NCBI RefSeq assembly: GCF_034479375.1
Contig: NZ_CP140155.1
Span: 3,572,501 to 3,636,500 of the forward strand
Origin: Rhodopseudomonas palustris
Lineage (GTDB): Bacteria > Pseudomonadota > Alphaproteobacteria > Rhizobiales > Xanthobacteraceae
Direction of reading: 5' to 3'
Length of the DNA: 64,000 nucleotides
The notes under the pieces were generated by a model. It was not told the origin of the DNA, did no database searches, and saw only the letters and a list, made by a program, of their open reading frames with translations. Position 1 is the stretch's first letter, and each line of letters starts with the position of its first letter. Both the position numbers and the translations under genes were made by a program. Positions 1-8,500 of the stretch are shown here, piece by piece.

Positions 1-279
1 CTCCAACCGGCCGAACGCCTCGATCACCCGCAGGCCGGTCGGCGTCAGCACCGCGCCGCCGCCGGCCTTGCCGCCGGTTCGGGTCTCCAGCAGCGGGCGG
101 CCGAACATGTTGGTCATCGCGTCGAGCGCGTCCCACGCCGCCTTGTAGCTGAGGCCCGCCGCCTTGGCGCCGGCGGTGATGCTGCCCTCGCGCGCCACCG
201 CCTGCAGCAGCCGGATGCGATCGCGGCCGACGCCGGAAATGTCCTTGGTCTTCAGGGTGACCGTGGCCTCGATTGACAT
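1..279 (-). CDS. modE: ModE N-terminal part (molybdate-responsive regulator), partial
   Basis: Only the first 93 codons are in the window; the gene runs off the left edge. The translation starts MSIEATVTLKTKDISGVGRDR and continues into a winged helix-turn-helix (SITAGAKAAGLSYKAAWDAL, residues about 34-53), the DNA-binding layout of ModE. ModE senses molybdate through C-terminal Mop domains, which cannot be seen here, and represses molybdate-transport genes. The start lies 84 bp from a divergent molbindin gene with a Mo-box between them, which supports the call. A ModE-like protein without the sensor domains remains possible. Confidence 0.85.
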   Translation of the reverse strand, partial: MSIEATVTLKTKDISGVGRDRIRLLQAVAREGSITAGAKAAGLSYKAAWDALDAMTNMFGRPLLETRTGGKAGGGAVLTPTGLRVIEAFGRLE

Positions 280-300
280 AAAGACGGGCTCGCCGATGGT

Positions 301-323
301 CGTATAGATGATCTATATAACGC
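301..323. promoter_or_regulatory. Mo-box (ModE operator)
   Basis: Dyad TATAGAT-G-ATCTATA (303-317), flanked by CG on the left and TAACG on the right. The spacing and the TATA/TAACG composition resemble ModE operators of purple bacteria and E. coli. It lies between divergent modE and mop and could control both. The site was read by eye, not scored with a matrix. Confidence 0.65.
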
Positions 324-363
324 TAACCCCGATCGGGACATTCCGCAACCAGGAGATTCGGCT

Positions 364-573
364 ATGAAGATCAGCGCCCGCAACCAGCTCAAGGGCACCA
401 TTATCGACATTCAGAAGGGCGCGACCACCTCGCATGTCCGCATCGACATCGGCGGCGGCGCGGTCGTCACCGCGGCGATCACCAATGAGGCGGTCGACGA
501 GCTGAAGCTGGCCAAGGGCCAGGCGGCCATGGCGGTGATCAAGGCCTCGGACGTGCTGGTGGCGATCGACTGA
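364..573 (+). CDS. mop: Molbindin (single Mop-domain molybdate-binding protein)
   Basis: 69 aa, the usual size of a molbindin. The sequence is one TOBE/Mop domain from end to end (MKISARNQLKGTIIDIQ at the start, TNEAVDELKLAKGQAA in the middle, VIKASDVLVAID at the end). Family members form hexamers that bind several molybdate or tungstate oxyanions and act as a cytoplasmic molybdenum store or buffer. An AGGAG ribosome site lies about 9 nt upstream of the ATG. The gene is divergent from modE with a Mo-box between them, so it is probably molybdate-regulated. The role is inferred from family and context. Confidence 0.9.
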   Translation: MKISARNQLKGTIIDIQKGATTSHVRIDIGGGAVVTAAITNEAVDELKLAKGQAAMAVIKASDVLVAID

Positions 574-621
574 TGGCGGCCGGTCGACGCTGTGTGTGCG
601 CAGCGTCGACCGGCGCTTCCC

Positions 622-1623
622 TCAGAACAGATAATTGAGACGCAGCATCGCCTGGTGGCGCTCGAAATTCGTGAGGTCGAGACGGCGCGGGTCGTTGATC
701 GCCTTGCCCGCCACCTGCGCGCTCCAGGTGCCCGACAGGCCGACATTGTGCGCCAGATGCATCGAGAAGGTCGGGCCGAGATAGACCGCGTCGCCGACGA
801 AGCGATCGAGCCCGAGGCCGTCATAGGCCCGCAGATAGCGCGCCTCGGCGCCGAGGATCAGATCCGGGCCGACTTTATAGGACATGGCGCCGTTCACCGA
901 GAACTCCGAATCGCGCGTCCACTCGTTGGTGAGTTCGCGCGACGCGCCGCCGGAGTACCAGACGTTGATGGTGGCGAACAACGTGTTGCGGATCAGTTCC
1001 TTGTCCATCAGCGCGGCGAATTCGCTGCCATAGGTCTGGACATCGAAGCCGGTCAGTTCGTCGAACCTGTTCCACGCAGGCGCGGCGTGCAGCGTCAGGC
1101 CGAACGGCATCACGTCGCGGTCGAACAGCTTGTAGCGGAATTCGAGCGACGCGCCGGCCAGCGCTGTGCGGCGGTTGTCGATCATGTCGGGCACGCCGCC
1201 GACCCTGGTCGAGGCGAAACTGACGCCGGGCGCCACGCGAAAATTGTCGGTGAGCACGAACTTGACCTGCGACAGCACGCCGACGCCGGTATACGAGCCG
1301 GCGCGCCTGTTGAAGCGGCCGACGTTCTCGATCTCGAGTTCGATCTCGCCCTTCTTGCCGATATCGGAGCCCATGCTGAAGCCGAAAATGTGCTCGGTAT
1401 CGACGCCGTCGTGCTGCGCCTGCGCGTCGAGCAGGTCGGCGCGCGGCTTGACGGCCCGCACGGCAGCGCTGGTCGAGGAAGCCGAGGCGGTGGACAGCCA
1501 GGACGGCGCGTCGCCGGCGTCAGCGGTGGCCGGCAGCATCGACCCGAGCGCCAAGGCGCCCAGCGCAACACAGAAAATCGATCTCCTGCGACGACCGCCC
1601 GCCGCATCAAATTGCAACAACAT
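622..1623 (-). CDS. Outer-membrane beta-barrel protein, function unknown
   Basis: 333 aa from the chosen ATG, which has a GGGGG ribosome site 5 nt upstream; a TTG 24 bp further up is the other option. An N-terminal signal peptide (basic RRRR, hydrophobic CVALGALALGSML, cut near ATADAG) is followed by alternating polar/nonpolar strands rich in aromatic residues. The C-terminus is LRLNYLF, the terminal phenylalanine typical of outer-membrane barrels. Residues 60-90 (ADLLDAQAQHDGVDTEHIFGFSMGSDIG) look like the first strand of a transparent-barrel family. No substrate or enzyme motif is visible. It is transcribed away from dps and converges on mop. Confidence 0.7.
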   Translation of the reverse strand: MLLQFDAAGGRRRRSIFCVALGALALGSMLPATADAGDAPSWLSTASASSTSAAVRAVKPRADLLDAQAQHDGVDTEHIFGFSMGSDIGKKGEIELEIENVGRFNRRAGSYTGVGVLSQVKFVLTDNFRVAPGVSFASTRVGGVPDMIDNRRTALAGASLEFRYKLFDRDVMPFGLTLHAAPAWNRFDELTGFDVQTYGSEFAALMDKELIRNTLFATINVWYSGGASRELTNEWTRDSEFSVNGAMSYKVGPDLILGAEARYLRAYDGLGLDRFVGDAVYLGPTFSMHLAHNVGLSGTWSAQVAGKAINDPRRLDLTNFERHQAMLRLNYLF

Positions 1624-1924
1624 TCGACCCCCGAAATCGCAACGCAACTAATTCCGGGAACTAATTGCATGTGACAACGGGCCGGCGTCAAAGATTTTGT
1701 TCTATAGGATCAATAAGTTGGAAGCTGTTTAGATTTGATCCAAAACAATGACAGGGTAGTTAGTTACCAGAATATTCGCAGCCATCGTTCTTTCGTCGAA
1801 CCCCGATGCGGGCAAGATCCGCGCTTCGGGCGACTCTCATCGAACCGGCGCATGATACAATATTCGCTCTGTGGTCGAGGCGCCCGACCCGCGCCGCTCG
1901 ACCGTGCAACTTTGAGGACATGAC
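1624..1924. promoter_or_regulatory. Divergent promoter region between the barrel gene and dps
   Basis: About 300 bp between divergent genes, locally AT-rich around 1690-1760, so both promoters should lie here. No convincing Fur, Irr, OxyR or EcfG motif was found by eye. No open frame longer than about 60 codons looks coding. Confidence 0.4.
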
Positions 1925-2407
1925 ATGAAGAAGCCCCCCCAGATCAATATCGGCATCTCCGAGAAACATCGCGGCAAGATCGCCGACGGGCTGTCGCGGC
2001 TGCTGGCGGATTCCTACACGCTGTATCTGATGACGCATAATTTCCACTGGAACGTCACCGGCCCGATGTTCAACACGCTGCATGCGATGTTCATGACGCA
2101 ATATACCGAGCAGTGGACCGCGCTGGATCAGATCGCCGAGCGCATCCGCGCGCTGGGCTTCCCGGCGCCCGGCACCTACAAGGAATTCGTCAAGCTGGCC
2201 TCGATCGCCGAAGTCGAAGGCCAGCCGAAGGCGCTGGACATGGTGCGGCACCTGGTGTCGGCGCAGGAAGCCACCGCGCGCACCGCACGCGAGCTGTTTC
2301 CGATCGTCGGCGAGGCCAACGACCAGCCGACCGCCGATCTTTTGACGCAGCGGCTCGACGTCCACGAAAAGACCGCGTGGATGCTGCGCAGCCTGCTGGA
2401 AGACTGA
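1925..2407 (+). CDS. dps: Dps: ferritin-like DNA-binding protein from starved cells
   Basis: 160 aa, the standard Dps length. The ferroxidase-site pattern is present: [18 protein letters not shown] near residues 33-50 and, some 30 residues later, [15 protein letters not shown] with the acidic residues. The C-terminus keeps the long helix ending MLRSLLED. Dps forms a 12-subunit shell that oxidises ferrous iron with hydrogen peroxide, stores it, and shields DNA. The start follows TTGAGGACATGAC, with GAGGA about 5 nt upstream. The next gene codes for a cytochrome c peroxidase, so two peroxide-removing functions are adjacent, though a hairpin separates them. Confidence 0.95.
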   Translation: MKKPPQINIGISEKHRGKIADGLSRLLADSYTLYLMTHNFHWNVTGPMFNTLHAMFMTQYTEQWTALDQIAERIRALGFPAPGTYKEFVKLASIAEVEGQPKALDMVRHLVSAQEATARTARELFPIVGEANDQPTADLLTQRLDVHEKTAWMLRSLLED

Positions 2408-2426
2408 GTCACGCAGGCGTGCCATT

Positions 2427-2455
2427 GCGATCCGGAGCTTCGCGCGCCGGATCGC
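2427..2455. terminator. Hairpin terminator after dps
   Basis: Nine-base-pair stem GCGATCCGG / CCGGATCGC with an 11-nt loop, 20 bp after the dps stop. Only a weak T/C run (CTTCT) follows, so efficiency is uncertain. Confidence 0.55.
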
Positions 2456-2582
2456 CTTCTGCGATTCGGAATGACATTCGACTTTCGGCCGAGGCCTGTT
2501 CGTCACCGCATGACATCGACCAAAACCAACGTAGTACCAAGTATTTGAACGAGGTCGGCAAGAGCGTCTCGCGACCCCGCCA

Positions 2583-2596
2583 TTGACTCCGATCAA
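2583..2596 (+). promoter_or_regulatory. FNR/FixK-type box upstream of the cytochrome c peroxidase
   Basis: TTGACTCCGATCAA matches the TTGA-N6-TCAA core recognised by FNR, FixK and AadR-type regulators. It is about 100 bp before the peroxidase ATG, a sensible activator position for a promoter near 2620-2640. It suggests low-oxygen induction, as known for many bacterial dihaem peroxidases. Confidence 0.7.
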
Positions 2597-2625
2597 AGCC
2601 CTCATCTGCGAATAAGAATTACTCT

Positions 2626-2683
2626 AGTGGCGTTCCGCATCGCGCGGAGCGACCGTGGGTCGCCCTCCCGATGCGCTGCCACT
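2626..2683 (+). other. Long stem-loop in the peroxidase leader
   Basis: AGTGGC (2626-2631) pairs with GCCACT (2678-2683), GCATCG (2637-2642) with CGATGC (2669-2674), and an inner GCGACC/GGTCGC hairpin sits at the tip. It ends 15 nt before the ATG, just upstream of the GGGGG ribosome site. Seen by pairing only; no riboswitch class is recognised. Confidence 0.5.
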
Positions 2684-2697
2684 CTGGGGGTTCACTC

Positions 2698-3699
2698 ATG
2701 AAATTCGCCAACATGCTGCTGATGGCAACCGCCATCACGCTGTCGCTGTCGTTGCCCGCCCGTGCAGCCAATGACGAGCCGATCTCGCCGATCAAGCCGG
2801 CGGTCGTGAAGGACGCCAAGCTGGTCGAACTCGGCAAGAAGCTGTTCTTCGATCCGCGGCTGTCGAAGTCGGGCTTCATCTCCTGCAACTCCTGTCACAA
2901 CCTGTCGATGGGCGGCACCGACAACCTCAAGACCTCGATCGGCCACAACTGGCAGAAGGGCCCGATCAACGCGCCGACGGTGCTGAATTCGAGCCTCAAC
3001 GTCGCGCAGTTCTGGGACGGCCGGGCGCTGACCCTGAAGGATCAGGCCGGCGGCCCGATCGCCAATCCGGGCGAGATGGCGTTCACGCATGACCTGGCGG
3101 TCGATCTGCTGAAATCGATCCCCGGCTATGTCGGCGAATTCCAGTCGGTGTTCGGCAAGAGCAGCACGATCGACATCGAGGAAGTGACGCGGGCGATCGC
3201 GGCCTTCGAGGAGACGCTGGTGACGCCGAATTCGCGGTTCGACAAATGGCTGAAGGGCGACAAGAAGGCGCTGACGCCGACCGAACTCGCCGGCTACGAG
3301 CTGTTCAAGGATTCCGGCTGCACCGCCTGCCACAACGGCTCCGCGGTCGGCGGCAACACCTTCCAGAAGATGGGCCTGGTCGAGCCCTACAAGACCGACA
3401 ATCCGGCCGAGGGGCGCTTCGCCGTCACCAAGGAGGAAGCCGACCGCTTCAACTTCAAGGTGCCGACGCTGCGCAATGTCGAGCTGACCTATCCCTACTT
3501 CCATGACGGCGCGGCGACCACGCTGTCCGAAGCGGTCGACACCATGGGGCGGATCCAGCTCGGCAAGAAATTCACGCCGGCCGAGAACACCAAGATCGTC
3601 GCCTTCCTGAAGACCCTGACCGGCGACCAGCCCGACTTCAAGCTGCCGATCCTGCCGCCGTCGACCGACAAGACCACGCCGCCGAAGCCGTTCGACTGA
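2698..3699 (+). CDS. ccpA: Dihaem cytochrome c peroxidase
   Basis: 333 aa. A signal peptide (MKFANMLLMATAITLSLSL, cut after ARA) exports it to the periplasm. Two haem c sites are visible: CNSCH at residues 63-67 (high-potential or peroxidatic domain) and CTACH at 208-212. Typical family blocks follow: WDGRALTLKDQAGGPI, FKVPTLRNVELTYPYFHDGA and TMGRIQLGKKFT. The enzyme reduces hydrogen peroxide to water with electrons from cytochromes. The ATG at 2698 is preferred over one at 2671 because the signal peptide begins there and a GGGGG site lies 7 nt upstream. An FNR-type box upstream and dps next door fit a role in peroxide defence at low oxygen. A pentahaem membrane cytochrome follows. Confidence 0.95.
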   Translation: MKFANMLLMATAITLSLSLPARAANDEPISPIKPAVVKDAKLVELGKKLFFDPRLSKSGFISCNSCHNLSMGGTDNLKTSIGHNWQKGPINAPTVLNSSLNVAQFWDGRALTLKDQAGGPIANPGEMAFTHDLAVDLLKSIPGYVGEFQSVFGKSSTIDIEEVTRAIAAFEETLVTPNSRFDKWLKGDKKALTPTELAGYELFKDSGCTACHNGSAVGGNTFQKMGLVEPYKTDNPAEGRFAVTKEEADRFNFKVPTLRNVELTYPYFHDGAATTLSEAVDTMGRIQLGKKFTPAENTKIVAFLKTLTGDQPDFKLPILPPSTDKTTPPKPFD

Positions 3700-3743
3700 G
3701 CCGGCGCGACGGCGCGATCGCGATCAGCGCGCGCGCACCTTCG

Positions 3744-3778
3744 AAGGAGCGGGCGGCAGCGATGCCGTCCCGCTCCTT
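3744..3778. terminator. Strong hairpin between ccpA and the pentahaem cytochrome gene
   Basis: AAGGAGCGGG pairs with CCCGCTCCTT (10 bp), with a nested CGGCA/TGCCG stem and GCGA loop. No T-run follows. It may attenuate read-through from ccpA into the next gene or be an inert palindrome. Confidence 0.5.
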
Positions 3779-3847
3779 GCCGGCGGCCGTGCTGCTGCAC
3801 GCTTCAAGCCCGAGCGACAGCAGCCGCCGGCGTCGAGGAATGGACTG

Positions 3848-4993
3848 ATGAACTTCCGCTGGATGCGATCACCATGGGCGCTGGTGCCGGTCGCGGTGCT
3901 GGCGGCGATTGCCGGCGTGATCGCGTGGGGCGGCTTCAACACCGCGATGGAAGCCACCAACACGCTGGGCTTCTGCGTGTCGTGTCACGAGATGCGCGAC
4001 AACGTCTATCAGGAATACAAGAAGACGGTGCACTACCAGAACCGCACCGGCGTGCGGGCGATCTGCTCGGACTGCCACGTGCCGCGCGACTGGCTGCACA
4101 AGGTGACGCGCAAGGTGACGGCGACCAAGGAGCTCTATCACTGGGCGATCGGCAGCATCGACACCAAGGAGAAGTTCGAAGCCAGGCGCCACGAGCTGGC
4201 GCGCCACGAATGGGACCGGATGCGCGCCAACGACAGCCGCGAATGCCGCAACTGCCACTCCTTCGAGGCGATGGACTTCCACAAGCAGAGCGCCAAGGCG
4301 GCGAGCGCGATGACCGCGGCGATGAAGGCCGGCAAGACCTGCATCGACTGCCACAAGGGCATCGCCCACAAACTGCCCGACATCACCGCGCGGCATCGCG
4401 CCGCATTCGCGCAGCTCGCCGCGGAGGCCAAGGCACTCACGCCGGCGGCCGGCGCCACGCTCTACGCCATCGCCCGGACGCCGTTCCGGCTGGCGCGCGC
4501 GACGAGCGAGCCCGACGGCGAGATCGCCCCGGCCGCGGCGGTGAGCGTGATCCGCAGCGACGGCGATGCGCTCGAGGTCGAATTGCAGGGCTGGCAGCGC
4601 GACGGCTCGCCGGAGATCCTGTATCAGCGCCAGGGCCAGCGGGTGCTGGTGGCGACGCTGAACGAGGCGGCGGTGGCGAAACTAACCCCGCTCGAAACCG
4701 TCACCGATGCCGACACCGACCAGCTCTGGACCCGCGCCCGACTGGTGCTGTGGGTCGCCGCCGGCGGCTTTGCGCCGTCGCGCGATCCGCTGTGGCAGAT
4801 CGGCGCCCGGATCAACGACGACAATTGCACGATGTGCCACGCGCTGCGGGAGCCCACCGTCGCCACCGCCAATCAGTGGATCGGCCACATCAACGCGATG
4901 AAGCGCTTCACCGCGCTCGACGCCGACGAGATCGGGCTGCTGCGATCCTATCTGCAGAACCACGCCCGCGACGCCGCGCCGGAGAAGCCGTGA
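3848..4993 (+). CDS. Pentahaem c-type cytochrome, TorC/DorC (NapC/NirT) family
   Basis: 381 aa. One N-terminal membrane helix (PWALVPVAVLAAIAGVIAWGG, residues 9-29) anchors a periplasmic domain. Four haem sites form the NapC/NirT core: CVSCH (43), CSDCH (73), CRNCH (133) and CIDCH (165). After a spacer of about 160 residues a fifth site, CTMCH (327), lies in a monohaem domain. Four plus one is the TorC/DorC architecture, which takes electrons from quinol and passes them to a periplasmic reductase such as TMAO or DMSO reductase. No torA or dorA gene is in the window. It follows ccpA by 148 bp with a hairpin between. Its partner here is unknown; delivery to the peroxidase is only a guess. Confidence 0.9.
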   Translation: MNFRWMRSPWALVPVAVLAAIAGVIAWGGFNTAMEATNTLGFCVSCHEMRDNVYQEYKKTVHYQNRTGVRAICSDCHVPRDWLHKVTRKVTATKELYHWAIGSIDTKEKFEARRHELARHEWDRMRANDSRECRNCHSFEAMDFHKQSAKAASAMTAAMKAGKTCIDCHKGIAHKLPDITARHRAAFAQLAAEAKALTPAAGATLYAIARTPFRLARATSEPDGEIAPAAAVSVIRSDGDALEVELQGWQRDGSPEILYQRQGQRVLVATLNEAAVAKLTPLETVTDADTDQLWTRARLVLWVAAGGFAPSRDPLWQIGARINDDNCTMCHALREPTVATANQWIGHINAMKRFTALDADEIGLLRSYLQNHARDAAPEKP

Positions 4994-5024
4994 CTGCTGC
5001 GGATCGACCCGCCGCGCCGATCGC

Positions 5025-5120
5025 CTATTTGTAGACTTCGAACATCGTGGCGTGCGCGTGCAGCAACGCGTCGGGGTCGTAGACCAGCGCCGCAAGATCG
5101 CATTGGGAATCGAACGTCAT
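5025..5120 (-). pseudogene. Possible 31-codon gene remnant (DUF2478-like start)
   Basis: An ATG frame reads MTFDSQCDLAALVYDPDALL and stops after 31 codons. The opening resembles, from memory, the N-terminus of DUF2478 proteins found near molybdenum genes, as though the rest had been deleted. No clear ribosome site is present. It could equally be a chance frame. Confidence 0.2.
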
Positions 5121-5358
5121 CGTCTGTCCGCCGGCACGCCGGCGCTCCATGGACGGCATGCACCCCCGACCCGGCGCAATCGCGAAAGCCGGCCTACGTC
5201 GTATATTTGAATATATAACGAGTTCCGTGAGGGAGCAGTTTGACCTTTGGGAGGGCTGCGGCGGCTCTCCCATCAACCCCATACCCCGCCACCTGCGGAT
5301 GCCTCTCATTTGAGAATTTTGTAATTTTATTGCGCAAACTGCCCCATAATCTTCGCCT

Positions 5359-5372
5359 TTGATGCGCGTCAA
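5359..5372 (+). promoter_or_regulatory. FNR/FixK-type box upstream of the PFOR gene
   Basis: TTGATGCGCGTCAA, extended to the symmetric TTTGA-N6-TCAAA at 5358-5373, fits the FNR/FixK/AadR core. It lies about 210 bp before the PFOR start in an AT-richer gap, so the promoter would be near 5400-5420 with a leader of about 160 nt. It predicts activation when oxygen is low. Confidence 0.65.
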
Positions 5373-5411
5373 ATCGGCTGTTCCCGCCGCGTGCTAGTGC
5401 ACCGCACACAA

Positions 5412-5455
5412 GGCTACGGCTTTACCACTGCGGAGGTTCGACCCCGCCGGTAGCC
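5412..5455 (+). other. tRNA-like hairpin or decayed tRNA fragment
   Basis: GGCTAC (5412-5417) pairs with GTAGCC (5450-5455). Between them lies GGTTCGACC in a T-arm-like stem with one mismatch, and GCTTTACCACTG, which is the complement of a typical D-arm. The total is only 44 nt, so no complete tRNA is possible. It could be a scrambled tRNA remnant, part of the long PFOR leader, or chance. Confidence 0.3.
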
Positions 5456-5580
5456 ACTTCTGAAGGATCGAGACGAGGTTCGCCGTCCGCTGCGATCGCA
5501 GCCGCCACGGCCCGGAACGCTTTTCTCGGACGCGCCGCGCGGCATCGCTGCGCCAACAGTCATTAGGAATGGAACGACCC

Positions 5581-8500
5581 ATGAACGCAAAATATCCCGG
5601 CATCCCCTCGGTGATCCACGGCAACGGCGCGGTGGCGCAGGTGATGGGGCATGTCTGCGGCGGCGTCATCGGCTATCCGATCACGCCTTCGACCGAGATC
5701 TCCGAGATCTACGAGGCGTTCCGCTCCTCCGGCGGCTGCAACGTCTGGGGCAAGCATCCGTTCTTCTTCGAGCCCGAGGGCGAGCACTCGGCGCAATCGG
5801 GCGCATTGGGCGCGGCGCTGACCGGCGGCAAGTTCATCTCCAATGCCTCGTCATCTCAAGGCATCCTGTACGGCCTGGAATCGCACTACGTCACCGTCGG
5901 CAAGAAGGTCGGCGGCTTCGTGCTGCAGGTTGCCGCGCGCGTGGTGTCGAAGCACTCGCTCAATGTGATGGCCGGTCATGACGACGTCTATGCGCTGCTG
6001 TCGTCGGGCTACACCATCCTGTTCGGCTCCAACCCGCAGGAAGCCGCCGACCTCGCGGCGATCTCCTACAAGGTCGCCGCGACCTCGCTGATCCCGGTCG
6101 CCAATGCGATGGACGGCTTCGCCACCTCGCATATGCTCAGCGAAGCGCTGATGCCGGAGCCGGAACTGCTGCGCGACTTCCTCGGCGACCCGTCCGGCCG
6201 CATCAAGTGCCCGACCGTGGCGCAGGAGATGCTGTTCGGCGCCAAGGGCCGCGTGTTCCAGCTCAAGCAATATCTGCTGCGGCACGACACCGACTTCGTC
6301 GCCACCGACCTCGAGTCGCTCAAGAAATTCCTGGACGACAACGCCGACGCGATCGAAGCCGACAATGTCGGCGAGATCGTCGCCGAGACGCTGGCTTACG
6401 TGCCGGACGAACTGCGCGGGCCGTGGAAGCGGCAGTGGATCAACGCGCCCGAAAAGGGCACGCGGCAACTGGTGCCGGCGCTGGTCGACATCGACAATCC
6501 GGGCCTGACCGGCGGCGTGCAGAACCAGCCTGATTTCCAGGCCGGCGCGGTCGACCACCGCACCCACTTCGCCAATGCGGTGCCGCGCTTCGTCAAGGAA
6601 GCGATGGACGAATACGCAAGCCTGACCGGCCGCGAATACAAGCCGGTGATGACTTATATGTGCGACGACGCCGAGCACGTCGTGATCGGGCTCGGTTCAG
6701 TGACCGACGATGCCGAGGCGGTCGCAGCTTACTTGCGCTCGCAGGGCAAGAAGGTCGGCGTGGTGTCGATCAAGGTGCTGCAGCCGTTCCCCGAGGCGGA
6801 CCTGATCGAGGCGCTGAAGGGCAAGACTGCCGTCACCGTGCTGGAACGCTCCGACGTCACCGCGCTGACCAGCCTGGTGACGCAGGCGCTGTGCAAGGCG
6901 CGCGAGAACGGCGACGCCGGCGTCCGTCACGCCGGAATCCCGGCGCTCGACAAATTGCCGAAGATCACCACCGCGATCTTCGGCCTCGGCGGCCACGATT
7001 TGCAGCCGCGCGACATGATCGCCTGCTACGCCAATATGGAGAAGCCGGACTCGGCGCCGTTCGTGTATCTCGGCACTCGTTTCTTCACCGAGAATGCGTC
7101 GCCCCGGATGGAAGCGCTGCAGAACCGGCTGAAGGCGGCCTATCCGGAAACGCAGTACATGGCGCTGGAAACGGGGACGAACCCGAACCTGCTGCCGCCG
7201 TCCGCCTTCCGCATCCGCTTCCACTCGATCGGCGGCTACGGCACCATCGCATCGGGCAAGCTGCTCACCGACATTCTCGCCGGTGCGCTCGACATGCACT
7301 CGAAATCCGCGCCGAAATACGGCTCGGAAAAGAGCGGCGCGCCGACCAATTACTACATCACGCTCAGCCCCGAGCCGGTGAAGATCACCAATGCCGAGCT
7401 GGAAGACGTCGAGATCGTGATCTCGCCGGATCATAAGGTCTTCGTGCACACCAACCCGCTGCGCGGCCTGGTGCAGGGCGGCACCTTCATCCTGCAGACC
7501 AACCTGACGGCGCTCGAAGTCTGGCGTGACCTGCCCGCCAAGGCGCGGCAGACCATCCGCGACAAGGCCATCAAGTTCTACGTGATCGACGCCTTCGCGG
7601 TGGCCAAGCGCCACGCGCCGACCGCCGAACTCGAAACCCGCATGATGGGCATCGCCTTCATCGGCGCGGTGTGCGGCAATGTCGATCGCGTGGTCGCCGA
7701 CGCTTCGCAGGACGCGATGCTGACCAAGATACGTCAGCAAATCAGCAAGAAGTTCGGCGCCAAGGGCGGCGACATCGTCGATGGCAACATGGCGGTGATC
7801 CGCGAAGGCCTCGAAGCCACCCACAAGGTCGATGTCGGCGCGCCGGAATTCAGCGAGGACGCCATCAAGGCGGCGCCGAAGAAGACAGCCAGCGCCGCGA
7901 TCTCGGCCTCGATGTGCCGCGCCGCGGCGCCGGCCTCCGCCGCGGGCTTCCTCGATCCGGAATATTACGACGACGTGCTGGCCGGCCCGTTCCGCGACGG
8001 CACCATCGCGGACGCGCCGGTGCTGCCGGGCATGGGCATGTTCATGCCGGCGGGCTCGGCGGCAGCGAAGGACAAGGGCCTGTTCCGCCGCAACGTGCCG
8101 GAGTTCAACGCCGATCTGTGCACCGGCTGCATGGAATGCGCGCTGGTCTGCCCGGACGCCGCGATCCCCAACGCCGTGCACGACATCCACGAACTGCTCG
8201 GCACCGCGATCAAGCAGCTCGACATCGCGCCGGCGCAGCAGGATGCGTTGCGCGGAAAAGTGCCGGCGCTGAGCGAGGCGATCCGCGAGGTGTATCGCGC
8301 CGCCAAGGACGACAAGCCGTTCCACGAGGTGGTTGCCCAGGCGGCGGAGGCGCTCGACGTCGACAACGCGACGCTGAACCGCAATTTCGGCAAGCTCTCG
8401 GCGGCGCTGTCGGTGTATCCGGTGGCGCGGACGCGGCCGTTCTTCGACGCGATGGAGAAGAGCCAGCCGGGCACCGGCGGGCTGTATTCGGTCAGCGTCG

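Noticed and set aside
1675..1924. Iron-control (Irr) or Fur box before dps
   Set aside because: TTTAGATTTGATCCAAAA near 1730 only loosely resembles the known patterns; spacing and symmetry are poor.
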